48,475 nt of DNA from an uncultured Verrucomicrobia subdivision 3 bacterium (GTDB taxonomy: Bacteria > Verrucomicrobiota > Verrucomicrobiia > Limisphaerales > UBA11358), in NCBI GenBank assembly GCA_903889895.1, contig CAISYZ010000145.1, positions 1 to 48,475 of the forward strand. The letters run 5' to 3'. Under the pieces are notes generated by a model. The model was not told the DNA's origin and ran no database searches. It saw only the letters and a program-made list of their open reading frames with translations. Each line of letters opens with the position of its first letter. Position 1 is the stretch's first letter. The translations under genes were made by a program, and so were the position numbers. This document shows positions 36,578 to 45,154 of this stretch, one piece after another.

Positions 36578-37324
36578 TCAACTGCACATGATCGTGATCG
36601 GCAAACTCCAATCACTCACTTGATTGTTCCCGCCTTGGGCGCGAACCTGCACCGCGTAGGTCGTGCCGGAGATTAAGCCGGTCAACACATTGTCGCGCGT
36701 GGACGAGAAACGGCCGGCATAGGCCGGCTTGCCGGTGCCCACGGTCACTTGATATTCAAAACCGCTCGCGCCTTTCACGCCTTGCAGTTTGATGCGCAGT
36801 TTGCCGGGGCCTTCGTTGGTAATGTTCAGGATGACCGGAATCATCAGCGCAATCGCGGGATGTTTGCCGGCCACAATGATGTCAAAGCCCGACAACGCGG
36901 CGTTGGTCGGGGTGATGTTCTGAATGCCCTCAACGTAGTGGGCGTATTGTCTTAACAATCCAATTAGGATTGCCCGTTTGTTTTTCTTGTCTGCGGTCAA
37001 GGGTTTGCCGCCATCGGCGGCAACGGCAATGGCCGTGTGGAAATTCCCTTGCGCCGTCGTCAAATTGGCGACGGGGAAGGGTGGACTGCTGAAGATGGTC
37101 GCGTTAGCGGCCATCATCGTGGCGACATGGGTGGCTTTGTCATCCAGGTCGTTGTCTTTCATGGTGGCGAACGCCAATGACACATGAAATAACATATTTA
37201 CCTCCATTTCCGGCGAAGGTGCCACGGGCATGTCGTAATAGACCGGATCCCCCCATTTATATGGCTGGCCTGTCAGCGGATTAATTCCATTCCAAGTGGC
37301 GCCATATTTCGGTTCATCGCTCAT
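36578..37324 (-). CDS. Fibronectin type III domain protein
   Basis: This protein has 248 residues from ATG 37324; a GTG two codons upstream is also possible. The N-terminal 150 residues contain helices of a type found in structural proteins of this phylum (MLFHVSLAFATMKDND... ILIGLLRQYAHYVEGIQ). The last 85 residues form an FN3-like domain (KLRIKLQGVKGASGFEYQVT, GLISGTTYAVQVRAQGGN...VSDWS). No signal peptide is visible, so location is unclear. It is monocistronic, with a terminator beyond its end and an AT-rich upstream region (37331-37490). Function unknown. Confidence 0.7.
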   Translation of the reverse strand: MSDEPKYGATWNGINPLTGQPYKWGDPVYYDMPVAPSPEMEVNMLFHVSLAFATMKDNDLDDKATHVATMMAANATIFSSPPFPVANLTTAQGNFHTAIAVAADGGKPLTADKKNKRAILIGLLRQYAHYVEGIQNITPTNAALSGFDIIVAGKHPAIALMIPVILNITNEGPGKLRIKLQGVKGASGFEYQVTVGTGKPAYAGRFSSTRDNVLTGLISGTTYAVQVRAQGGNNQVSDWSLPITIMCS

Positions 37325-37548
37325 GGTCACATTCGCAGTTTCGTTGTTTCGGGGACGAGAACGACTTTAAGCCCAAACCCGGAAAACTTGCAAGCATTAA
37401 ATATCACTTTCACTTAACCGAAAGCCATTGTCAAAAGCATTAGGTTAATGACTTAAATTGATTAAATAAGTTTATGCTTTTAAAACCTTACAGATTAAGC
37501 GGTTGCTGTCGGTTTGTGGGTTCACGCCCGCACGGCATCGGTTTAAAA

Positions 37549-37786
37549 TGCCGTATTTCAAGTTTGAGATGGGGCAAAATAAACTTAAAACGCTCCATCA
37601 CGAGCTGGTGATGAAACATCTCAAACTTGAAATGCCGCATCACGAGTTTGAGATGGAACATCTCAAGTTTAAAATGCGTCATCACGAGTTTAAAATGAAA
37701 CATCTCAAGCTTGAAACGTTTCATCACAAGCTTAAAACGCGACGTTTTAAGCTTAAAATGAAGCATTTTAAACTTAAAATGCCCCG
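37549..37786. repeat. 21-bp tandem palindromic repeat array coding on both strands
   Basis: About eleven 21-bp units with consensus (A/G)A(G/A)(C/T)TT(G/A)AAATG followed by a variable codon and CAT. Each unit is an imperfect palindrome centred on AAGCTT-like sequence. Read on the plus strand (ORF 37503-37883) they give heptads such as KLEMPHH and EFEMEHL; on the minus strand (ORF 37488-37790) they give FKLEMFH-like heptads. Whether either is translated is unknown. There are no spacers, so it is not CRISPR. Confidence 0.75.
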
Positions 37787-38120
37787 CCAAAAGGTCATAA
37801 AAAAGTGTCTCAAATTTGTTTACCCGCTGTTTACCAATGATTTGCCAAAACCACGACCTGGCCGGTCACGGTTGACCCCTTGAAGGCCACCGGCCAAAGC
37901 TCCAGCGGACTGGAGCACTCCCAGACGCGGGGCGTTTAAGGGGATTATGGTTCCGCGCGCCAGCGTTTTGGAGTGCGGCGGCCCTCCGCCACTTTTCCCA
38001 CCGGCCAAACTTACTTTCCCCGGGTTAACCCAGATGGTTTCTGCCGGTAGCGAATCGCGCCCAAGGCGGCTTGCCAAAGAACTTTAGCTTTGGCCGCGAC
38101 CGCCTTAACCTGTGCCCCAC
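37787..38120. other. Intergenic, nothing recognised
   Basis: Between the 21-bp repeat array and the RmlD-like gene no supported gene or RNA is visible. The strand composition is GC-rich, with several CCGGCC/GGCCGG-type short repeats. Confidence 0.3.
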
Positions 38121-38972
38121 ATGAACACGGCTTGGATCACCGGCGCCAATGGCTTGATTGGCAGTTGTCTCGTCACCACCGCGCCATTAGCGGCCACGAA
38201 CTGGCGGCTACGGGCGTTGACGCGCGCGGATTTTGACTTAATGGATTTTTCCAAGGTTGAAACGGAATTTTTCAAAGCCAAACCGCAGTTCATCATCCAT
38301 TGCGCGGCCATCAGCACGGTGTCCGGCGCGCAGGAAAACCCCGTTTTGGCCCGGCGCGTGAACGTGGTGGTCACAAAATTCCTCGCGGAACTGGCGCATG
38401 AGCTTCCGTTCGTGTTTTTTTCCACGGATCTGGTGTTTGATGGCCGCAAAGGCAATTACCTCGAGACCGATGCGCCGAATCCCTTGCACGTTTACGGCGA
38501 GACCAAGCTCGCGGCGGAGGAGATTGTCCTCAAAAATCCGCGTCACCTGGTCGTGCGCACCTCCATCAACGGCGGAAAATCGCCGTCCGGCCAAAGGGCG
38601 TTCAATGAACAACTCCGGCGCTCGCTGCAAACGGCCGGGCCGGGGATGACTTTGTTCACGGATGAATTTCGCAACCCCATTCCGGCAGTGGAAACGGCGC
38701 GGGCGGTCTGGGATTTGGCGCAAAAATCGTGCGCCGGGCTGTATCACGTCGCCGGTGCGGAAAAACTGTCGCGGTTGGAGATTGGAAAGTTGCTGATCAA
38801 ACGCTGGCCGGAAATCAAAACGGAAATAAAATCCGGTTCCGCGAAGGATTTCCCGGGTTCACCGCGTGCGCTGGATACTTCCTTGAACATTGCCAAGGTG
38901 CAAGCGGTTTTGACGCGGCCCTTACCCGGCTTGGGCGAATGGCTCGCGGCGAATCCGCAGGCATATTTTTAA
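38121..38972 (+). CDS. RmlD-like sugar-nucleotide reductase (SDR)
   Basis: This 283-residue extended SDR has WITGANGLIGSCLV (NAD(P)-binding TGxxGxxG) at the N-terminus, the IIHCAAIS segment, FFSTDLVFDGRKGNYLETDA with PNPLHVYGETKLAAE holding the catalytic Y-x3-K, and C-terminal YHVAGAEKLSRLEIGKLL. These match dTDP-4-dehydrorhamnose reductase (RmlD) and related sugar-nucleotide reductases such as the MAT2B type. ATG 38121 is chosen; GTG three codons earlier is less likely. No other rhamnose genes are adjacent, so the exact substrate stays open. Confidence 0.85.
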   Translation: MNTAWITGANGLIGSCLVTTAPLAATNWRLRALTRADFDLMDFSKVETEFFKAKPQFIIHCAAISTVSGAQENPVLARRVNVVVTKFLAELAHELPFVFFSTDLVFDGRKGNYLETDAPNPLHVYGETKLAAEEIVLKNPRHLVVRTSINGGKSPSGQRAFNEQLRRSLQTAGPGMTLFTDEFRNPIPAVETARAVWDLAQKSCAGLYHVAGAEKLSRLEIGKLLIKRWPEIKTEIKSGSAKDFPGSPRALDTSLNIAKVQAVLTRPLPGLGEWLAANPQAYF

Positions 38973-38987
38973 ACAACCAAGCGACCA

Positions 38988-39020
38988 AGGAACCAAGAAA
39001 AACTTTGTGGCTTGGTTCCT
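38988..39020 (+). terminator. Possible terminator after RmlD-like gene
   Basis: AGGAACCAAG (38988-38997) pairs perfectly with CTTGGTTCCT (39011-39020). No T-run follows, so it may instead stabilise the mRNA end or be a small repeat. Confidence 0.4.
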
Positions 39021-39023
39021 GGG

Positions 39024-39119
39024 CATTTCATCTCCGATGCGGATCCGCTGACACAGGACAAGTTGCAGACGGTCGGCGTGCAGACGGATCTATAGCTTCA
39101 AGCGCTAACGACGGCGTGA
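39024..39119 (+). pseudogene. Degraded copy of the 938-1168 fragment tail
   Basis: The frame reads HFISDADPLTQDKLQTVGVQ then TDL, a stop (TAG 39093), LQALTTA and a TGA. It aligns without gaps to [26 protein letters not shown] of the fragment at 938. Only the C-terminal part survives, with an in-frame stop. Confidence 0.6.
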
Positions 39120-39200
39120 AGGTTTTGGGCGTTAAGCGGCGCGGCGGAAATTATTGGCTTCAAGGACTGGCGGTGTGTGTTAGATTGAGGGCGACATCCC

Positions 39201-41609
39201 TTGAACCGCCTGTTTCGCCAACTGATTTGCGCCAGCTTCCTCCCCGCGATGTTTTTTGCGGCCACGGTGCGCGGCCAGTTACCGGTGCTGGGCGACACTT
39301 ACGCCCACGATCCATCACGGCTCACCCGCGTGGGCAATAACTATTACCTCTTTTACACGAGCCAGGGCATTGTGGAAAAGACGTCCACGGATTTGCGCAA
39401 TTGGACAGATGTGAGCCAGGTGTTTCCCGGCAACCCGCCCGCGTGGACAACGAACGCGGTGCCGGGGTTCACCGGAAATTTTTGGGCGCCGGATGTCATT
39501 TATCTCAATGGCATCTATTATCTCTATTACGCCGTCTCGACGTTCGGCAGCCAGGTGTCGGCCATCGGCCTCGTTACCACGACGAACCTCGCCACCGGCC
39601 CGTGGGTGGATCAGGGCGCGGTGATTCAATCCACCACCGGCAATGCTTACAACTGCATTGATCCGTGTCCGCTCGTGGATACGAACGGCACGATGTGGCT
39701 CTCGTTCGGCTCCTATTGGAACGGCATTTATCTGATACAACTCAACCCGGCGACGGGCAAGCGCATCTCGCCAAGTTCCCCGCTCACGCAACTGGCTTAT
39801 AACAGCTCCATTGAGGCGTCGTTTCTTTACCAGCAGGGCGGATATTATTATTTGTTCGTGAACTGGAACACCTGTTGCAGCGGCATCAACAGCACCTACA
39901 ACATCCGCGTGGGCCGGAGCACGAGCGTCACCGGGCCGTATCTGGATCGGAACGGCGTGAACATGACAAGCAGCGGCGGCTCGACGTTTCTCGAAAGCAC
40001 GGCGCGGTTCATCGGCCCCGGCCAGACGGGCATCTTGAACGACAACGGCACGAACTGGCTGACGTATCATTATTATGATGGCAACGACAGCGGCACCGCC
40101 GCGCTGGGTTTGGGGCAGATGAACTGGAGCACGAACGGCTGGCCGGTCTTCACGAATGATTGGAGCGCGTTTTATCCGTTCAACGTGGACGCCCGCGAGC
40201 ATCTGGGGCTTTACAACGGCACGTTGCAAAATGGCGCGACGGTGACGAATGATCCCGACCTCGGCTCCGTGCTTGCCCTCAATGGCGTGAACCAATACGC
40301 GCGGCTGCCGGATTCCGTCGCGAATTGCAGCACGCTTGCCGGCTGGGTGAAATGGAACGGCGGCGGGAGCTGGCAGCGCATCTTTGATTTTGGCAACGGC
40401 ACCGGGACGTATTTATTTCTGACTCCGCGTTCCGGCACCGGCAACAATCTGCGGTTCGCCATCACCACCAGCGGCAGCGGTGGGGAACAACAAATCAACG
40501 CGCCCGCGGCGCTGCCGACCAATTCCTGGGTGCATGTGGCCGTCACGCTCGATGGCACGAGCGGCGTGCTTTATCTCGATGCCGTGCCGGTGGCCACCAA
40601 CAGCGCACTGACCATCCGCCCGTGGCAGACTTTGGCGCGGAGCAATTATCTCGGTCACAGCCAGTTTGCCAGCGATCCCTATTTCAACGGCAAGCTGGCT
40701 TCCTTCCGCACGTTCAGCCGCGCGCTTTCCGCCGCCGAAATCCAGAATCTGGCCTACGCGCCGCCCATGTTGGCGCATCGCTACAGTTTCACCAACGCCG
40801 CCTGGGATTCCATCGGCATGGCGCACGGGACGTTGATGGGCAACGCCAGTGTGACCAACGGCGCGCTGGTCTTGAACGGCACCGCCGGCAGTTATGTGAA
40901 CCTGCCCGGCGGCCTGGTCTCCGTCGCCTCCGCCGCGACGATTGAGTTCTGGGCCACGTTCGGCGCGAACGGCAATTGGGCGCGGGTTTTTGATTTTGGC
41001 AACATCAATGGCAGCAGCGGACAGGACTATCTGTTCTTCACGCCGCATAATCTTGGCGGGAATGTGCAGCTGGGGCTGTCCGTCATCGGCGGCGGCACGA
41101 ATACGTTCATCGGTCCCGCCACCTTTGATAACCGGACACTGCATGTGGTCTGCATCGTTGACCCCACGAACAATTACAACGCCCTCTACACGAACGGCGT
41201 GCTCGCGGTGGCGCAGACGAACTCGTTGCCGGCGCTCACCGGCGTCAGCAATGCGTGGTCGTTCATCGGCCGTTCCCTCTTCAGCGCCGATGCGTGGCTC
41301 AACGCGAACGTGGATGAGTTTCGCATTTACGACGGCCGGCTGACGCCCCGGCAGATTGCCGTGAATGACGAGTTCGGTTCCACGGCGCTTGCCCTGCCGG
41401 TCAGCTTGGTTTCAGCCAATGCGCCGGCGGCGTGGACTTTGTCGTGGCCTGCTTGCGCGGTGGGTTTTGTTTTGCAAGCCAGTTCGGCCCTGGGCGGCGG
41501 AGCGAATTGGAATGCGGCGACCGCCTCGCCGGTTTTGAAAAGCAATCTCTGGCAGGTGAATCTTCCCATCAGCAACAACGCCGCCATGTTCTACCGGTTG
41601 CGCCGTTGA
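39201..41609 (+). CDS. GH43 arabinan endo-1,5-alpha-L-arabinosidase with two LamG domains
   Basis: This 802-residue secreted glycosidase has a TTG start and a signal peptide (MNRLFRQLICASFLPAMFFA). The GH43 five-bladed propeller (about 28-320) has the catalytic base Asp in YAHDPSRL (37), the transition-state Asp in NCIDPCPLVD (near 154) and the acid Glu in NSSIEASFLY (near 203), with GNFWAPDVIYLNGIYYLYY in between. Two LamG/concanavalin-like domains follow (about 330-510 and 525-700; SWQRIFDFGNGTGTYLFLTP and WARVFDFGNINGSSGQDYLF), each ending in SFRTFSRALSAAEIQNL-like or FRIYDGRLTPRQIA text. The tail is a short beta domain. It points to plant-polysaccharide degradation. Confidence 0.9.
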   Translation: MNRLFRQLICASFLPAMFFAATVRGQLPVLGDTYAHDPSRLTRVGNNYYLFYTSQGIVEKTSTDLRNWTDVSQVFPGNPPAWTTNAVPGFTGNFWAPDVIYLNGIYYLYYAVSTFGSQVSAIGLVTTTNLATGPWVDQGAVIQSTTGNAYNCIDPCPLVDTNGTMWLSFGSYWNGIYLIQLNPATGKRISPSSPLTQLAYNSSIEASFLYQQGGYYYLFVNWNTCCSGINSTYNIRVGRSTSVTGPYLDRNGVNMTSSGGSTFLESTARFIGPGQTGILNDNGTNWLTYHYYDGNDSGTAALGLGQMNWSTNGWPVFTNDWSAFYPFNVDAREHLGLYNGTLQNGATVTNDPDLGSVLALNGVNQYARLPDSVANCSTLAGWVKWNGGGSWQRIFDFGNGTGTYLFLTPRSGTGNNLRFAITTSGSGGEQQINAPAALPTNSWVHVAVTLDGTSGVLYLDAVPVATNSALTIRPWQTLARSNYLGHSQFASDPYFNGKLASFRTFSRALSAAEIQNLAYAPPMLAHRYSFTNAAWDSIGMAHGTLMGNASVTNGALVLNGTAGSYVNLPGGLVSVASAATIEFWATFGANGNWARVFDFGNINGSSGQDYLFFTPHNLGGNVQLGLSVIGGGTNTFIGPATFDNRTLHVVCIVDPTNNYNALYTNGVLAVAQTNSLPALTGVSNAWSFIGRSLFSADAWLNANVDEFRIYDGRLTPRQIAVNDEFGSTALALPVSLVSANAPAAWTLSWPACAVGFVLQASSALGGGANWNAATASPVLKSNLWQVNLPISNNAAMFYRLRR

Positions 41610-41643
41610 ATGCCGGCAGCGGGCAGGGCAGGGGACGGAACGA

Positions 41644-41739
41644 TCAGCGCTTGAAGCCCACCCAGCCCAGATACAGCGAAGCCGGGATGATGACCACCAG
41701 ACAAATCCACTCAAACAACGGAATGTGATCGTGCAGCAT
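41644..41739 (-). CDS. Possible 31-residue single-pass membrane peptide
   Basis: The minus strand from ATG 41739 encodes MLHDHIPLFEWICLVVIIPA then SLYLGWVGFKR and a stop. It has one hydrophobic stretch with a short polar N-terminus and a positively charged C-terminus, the look of a genuine small membrane peptide. There is no strong ribosome-binding site, so it could be chance. Confidence 0.3.
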   Translation of the reverse strand: MLHDHIPLFEWICLVVIIPASLYLGWVGFKR

Positions 41740-41922
41740 AAAAAGCGAGACGGAGGGTGGCAGACCAAGTTACAGGCGAGATGGCGTTTGGGTTAATATT
41801 CAGTGACACGCGCCAAGCAACCTGGCCAGAAACAAGATATGTCCGGCAATTCGCAATTTAAGCTAAGACAAAATTCGGGGCGGGGTTATGGGTTATAAGG
41901 TCGTGAAAGGACATCGGATCGA

Positions 41923-42354
41923 ATGTTGGTTTGGAACAAACAATTTGAGACGGGGGTGCCGGAGCTGGATGCACAACACCGGGAGATGATTGCTTACGTC
42001 AACCGGCTTGAATTGATGGCGCTCAACCAGAGCCTGAACCGCCTGGATGTGGCTTATCTGAATCATTTCCTGGAATTTCTAGAGGAGTTTGCGCTGCACC
42101 ACTTTCACCAAGAGGAGAAATGCATGGTGAAATATCAATGCCCGGCGTATGAGGAATGCCGCCGGACGCATGAGGATTTTGTCATCTTTCAAGATCGCTT
42201 CCGGCAGCGGCTGAAAACCGAGGTGCTGCAGCCGGCGATGGTCCGGGAATTGAGCGACTTTTGCAATTTGTGGATTCAGACCCATTTTATGAAGGTGGAT
42301 TTGCAGCTTAAGGCGAGTCTGCCCAACCTGGAACGCCCCGCCAGTGAGCTTTGA
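41923..42354 (+). CDS. Bacteriohemerythrin
   Basis: This 143-residue four-helix-bundle di-iron protein binds O2. The iron ligands are visible: DAQHREMI (His), HHFHQEEKCM (His and Glu), RRTHEDF (His) and the C-terminal WIQTHFMKVD (His and Asp), with the N-terminal LVWNKQFETGVPELD signature. It may store or sense oxygen or nitric oxide, useful to an organism that also carries PFOR. It is preceded by AAAGGAC, a reasonable ribosome-binding site, and stands alone between the arabinanase and signal peptidase genes. Confidence 0.93.
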   Translation: MLVWNKQFETGVPELDAQHREMIAYVNRLELMALNQSLNRLDVAYLNHFLEFLEEFALHHFHQEEKCMVKYQCPAYEECRRTHEDFVIFQDRFRQRLKTEVLQPAMVRELSDFCNLWIQTHFMKVDLQLKASLPNLERPASEL

Positions 42355-42494
42355 GCGACGGGAATTTCCTTTCTTTCAACCGGATTCCGCGTATTTTGCC
42401 GCCCGAACAAAGCATTGCCACGGGTGGCTCGTAAAAGTCAAATGAACCTTTCCGCCCGCCGCCTGTCTTTATTCCGATACTTTAAATCAAATTC

Positions 42495-43748
42495 ATGAAT
42501 TTACGCTGGTTTATCTCCAAGACGGTGCGCGAGGCGGTCGCGGTGCGGAAACATTATCTCCGTCTCCTCGCCGCGCAACGCGATGTGTTGCCGGCGGAAG
42601 CCAGCGCGGCGGTGCAGATGAAGGTGGCGGAGCTCGACGCAGCCATCGTCGTCGGTCACACCGGGCAAATCCGCATCAAGGCGGAGGAATTGCAATTCGC
42701 GGGAGATAAAAACCTGAAGCCATATCCAAACGCGGCGTGGCGGGAGAACGTGGAAGTGCTGCTGGTGGCTTTGGCGGTGGCGATGGCGATCCGGACGTTT
42801 TTCGTCCAGCCGTTCAAGATTCCCACCGGCTCAATGCAACCGACGCTGTTCGGGGTGACATCGGTGCCGGATTTCACGAAGGTGAACGGTTGGACGGGCG
42901 ACCGCGACCGGATTCGCGCAGAGGTGAATGAACAACTGCAGGCGAGCGCAGCGCTACAAATCCCCACGGGCTGGGCGGCGGTGAAGGCGTGGCTGCACGG
43001 AGAATCCTACATTCATGTCGTGGCGCAGGCAGATGGCAACATCCAGTCCATTTCGCCGCCGGTAAAGTTTTTGATTTTCAACCTCAAGCAGACACTGGTG
43101 CTCGGCGGCGTGGAGCACACAATCTGGTTTCCGCCGGATTTGGGTGAGCAGCCGCTGGTGCGGCGCGCAGGGCTGGATGCGGATCATGCCTATCATAAGG
43201 GCGAGGACGTGGTGAAGATGCGCGTTAGCGCGGGCGACCATCTGTTCGTGGACCGGATGTCGTTCAACTTCCGCAAGCCGGAGCGCGGGGAGATCGTGGT
43301 GTTCAAGACGCAGGGCATCGAGAATCCGCAGATGCCGCAGGACCAGTTTTATATCAAGCGTCTGGTGGTGTTGCCGAACGAAAAGGTGAGCATCGGCGAC
43401 GACCGGCATTTGCGCATCAACGGCACGCGCCTCGACGCGAGCACGCCGCATTTCGAAAATGTTTATGGCTTCAAACCGGACCAAGCGCCGAAGGAAAGCC
43501 TGTTTTCCGGCCACGTCAACGGCACGGTGGCGGCCAGCTTCGGGCTGTATCCGAATCTCGCACCAAATTTTCCCGACGCCGGCACGACGTATAATAACGA
43601 CGGCGACCGCTACATGGTGATGGGCGACAACACCTGCAACAGTTTCGATTCGCGCGCGTGGGGCAGCTTCCCGGCGGCGAATGTCATCGGCAAACAGTTC
43701 TTTGTCTATTGGCCAATCACCGACCGCTTCGGCTGGGGCAACCGGTGA
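42495..43748 (+). CDS. lepB: Signal peptidase I
   Basis: This 417-residue membrane serine protease removes signal peptides. A cytoplasmic N-terminal extension (1-84) precedes a membrane helix (VEVLLVALAVAMAIRTFFVQ) and box B with the nucleophile Ser113 in KIPTGSMQPTLFG. A long insert (120-245) separates it from GDHLFVDRMSFNFRKPERGE and the lysine box (DQFYIKRLVVLPNE). The C-terminal VMGDNTCNSFDSRAWG (box E, G-D-N-x...S-D-S-R) follows. The length is well above Escherichia coli LepB, as is common in this phylum. Confidence 0.95.
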   Translation: MNLRWFISKTVREAVAVRKHYLRLLAAQRDVLPAEASAAVQMKVAELDAAIVVGHTGQIRIKAEELQFAGDKNLKPYPNAAWRENVEVLLVALAVAMAIRTFFVQPFKIPTGSMQPTLFGVTSVPDFTKVNGWTGDRDRIRAEVNEQLQASAALQIPTGWAAVKAWLHGESYIHVVAQADGNIQSISPPVKFLIFNLKQTLVLGGVEHTIWFPPDLGEQPLVRRAGLDADHAYHKGEDVVKMRVSAGDHLFVDRMSFNFRKPERGEIVVFKTQGIENPQMPQDQFYIKRLVVLPNEKVSIGDDRHLRINGTRLDASTPHFENVYGFKPDQAPKESLFSGHVNGTVAASFGLYPNLAPNFPDAGTTYNNDGDRYMVMGDNTCNSFDSRAWGSFPAANVIGKQFFVYWPITDRFGWGNR

Positions 43749-43793
43749 GGCGTTGATTATTACTGATTTGCATTGCCAATTTGGCAATAAAAA

Positions 43794-44573
43794 ATGAAAG
43801 AGACTGTCCTCATCACCGGCGCTTCGTCCGGCATCGGACTCGAACTGGCCAAGTGTTTCGCCGCTGACAAATCCAACCTCATCCTCGTCGCGCGCACAAC
43901 TTCTGCCCTGGAAAAGCTCGCAGCGGAATTGTGCCGCGAATTTCAAATCGAGGCGCACGTCATCACGGCGGATTTGTCGCGCGCCGGTGCCGCGCGGGAG
44001 ATTGGCGAAGAACTGAAGGGCAGGGGAATGGCCGTGGATGTGCTGGTGAACAATGCGGGCTTTGGGTTGCACGGCAGCTTCGCGGAACTTCCCCTGCACC
44101 GGCAAATGGAAATCATCCATGTGAACGTCGCGGCGCTCGTCGAGTTGACTGGGCTTTTCTTGCCGTCAATGGTGGAACGCAATCGTGGCGGCATCTTCAA
44201 CGTCGGTTCCGTAGCAGGATTTTTCCCAGGGCCAAACATGGCGGTATATTATGCGAGCAAATCGTTCGTGCTATCGTTTAGCGAAGCGTTGCATGAAGAA
44301 TTGCGTGGGACAAATGTTCGAGTCACGAATCTTTGCCCAGGGCCGACAGAGACAAATTTTTCCCAAGTTGCACGCAGTCATCGCATCCGGCAGACGCGGG
44401 TGAGCAAAATGTCCGCCGCCACGGTGGCACGAATTGGTTACGAAGATTATCAGCAGGGCAAATGTTTGTCGGTGCCGGGCATGTCGAATAAAATCTTGAC
44501 GACCGTGGCAACGAAAATATTCCCGAGGATCACCAGTCGTCGGCTGGTTGGTCATTACAACAAGCTGATGTAA
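43794..44573 (+). CDS. SDR-family oxidoreductase
   Basis: This 259-residue classical short-chain dehydrogenase has VLITGASSGIGLELAKCFAA (cofactor loop TGxxxGxG), DVLVNNAGFGLHGSF (NNAG), the catalytic serine in VGSVAGFFPGPNMAVYYASK with Y-x3-K, and NLCPGPTETNF. The combination resembles the DltE/YqjQ-like group of NAD(P)-dependent SDRs. It follows signal peptidase by 45 bp on the same strand. Substrate not predictable. Confidence 0.9.
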   Translation: MKETVLITGASSGIGLELAKCFAADKSNLILVARTTSALEKLAAELCREFQIEAHVITADLSRAGAAREIGEELKGRGMAVDVLVNNAGFGLHGSFAELPLHRQMEIIHVNVAALVELTGLFLPSMVERNRGGIFNVGSVAGFFPGPNMAVYYASKSFVLSFSEALHEELRGTNVRVTNLCPGPTETNFSQVARSHRIRQTRVSKMSAATVARIGYEDYQQGKCLSVPGMSNKILTTVATKIFPRITSRRLVGHYNKLM

Positions 44574-44583
44574 AACCCACAAA

Positions 44584-44958
44584 TCAAGGAATGACGTGGT
44601 TCGGGGTAACCGTGGTGCCGAGCGAGCAGGTCGGGTAGCCACCAACTGAGGCAATCTGGTAAACGCCACCAGCCGGACAAGGAGGAATATGGCCAGCTTG
44701 GGGTTTTATGTAGGCAATCAAATCCGTGGGATAATTGATAGGGTCGCCAGTCTTCTTGCCACATTCCAAGGCAAACTCATTTGCCGCCGCTTCGATTTTG
44801 ATTAAATTATTGATGCACCCATTTGCCTGCGCCGTAGCGCGCTGCTTGACATAATATGGGACAATGATTGCCAATAACATGGCGAGAATCAAAATGACGA
44901 TCATGATTTCCACCAGAGTAAACCCCGCCAAACCGACCGAATGTGACTTTAAGCGCAT
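44584..44958 (-). CDS. Type II secretion/pilin-like pseudopilin
   Basis: This 124-residue protein has a prepilin leader and N-terminal methylation motif (GLAG|FTLVEIMIVILILAML), with Glu at position 5 of the mature part, followed by the hydrophobic helix LAIIVPYYVKQRATAQANGC and a short globular domain containing four cysteines. The 'NNLIKIEAAANEFALE' segment is typical of GspG-like pseudopilins in PVC bacteria. ATG 44958 is favoured as it gives a short leader. No secretion genes flank it; such solitary pseudopilins are common in this phylum. Confidence 0.85.
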   Translation of the reverse strand: MRLKSHSVGLAGFTLVEIMIVILILAMLLAIIVPYYVKQRATAQANGCINNLIKIEAAANEFALECGKKTGDPINYPTDLIAYIKPQAGHIPPCPAGGVYQIASVGGYPTCSLGTTVTPNHVIP

Positions 44959-45154
44959 TTCAAAATAAAACCAAGCAACTCCCATACCGACAAAATTTAT
45001 CATAAACCCCAAACAATTTGAACATCAAGCATTGCAGCAGCATTGCATGATACCACATTTAAACGTTTGAATCCGCAAAATTTAAAAGTTATTTAATGAT
45101 GCACAATGTTTGTTATGTTTAATTTAATCCTGAATTTGAGCAGATGTTTGCTCT

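Noticed and set aside
37549..37786. CRISPR array
   Set aside because: The 21-bp units are contiguous with no unique spacers, and no cas genes are present.
42954..44120. 388-residue minus-strand ORF across lepB and the SDR gene
   Set aside because: It spans two well-supported genes on the other strand and resembles no family.
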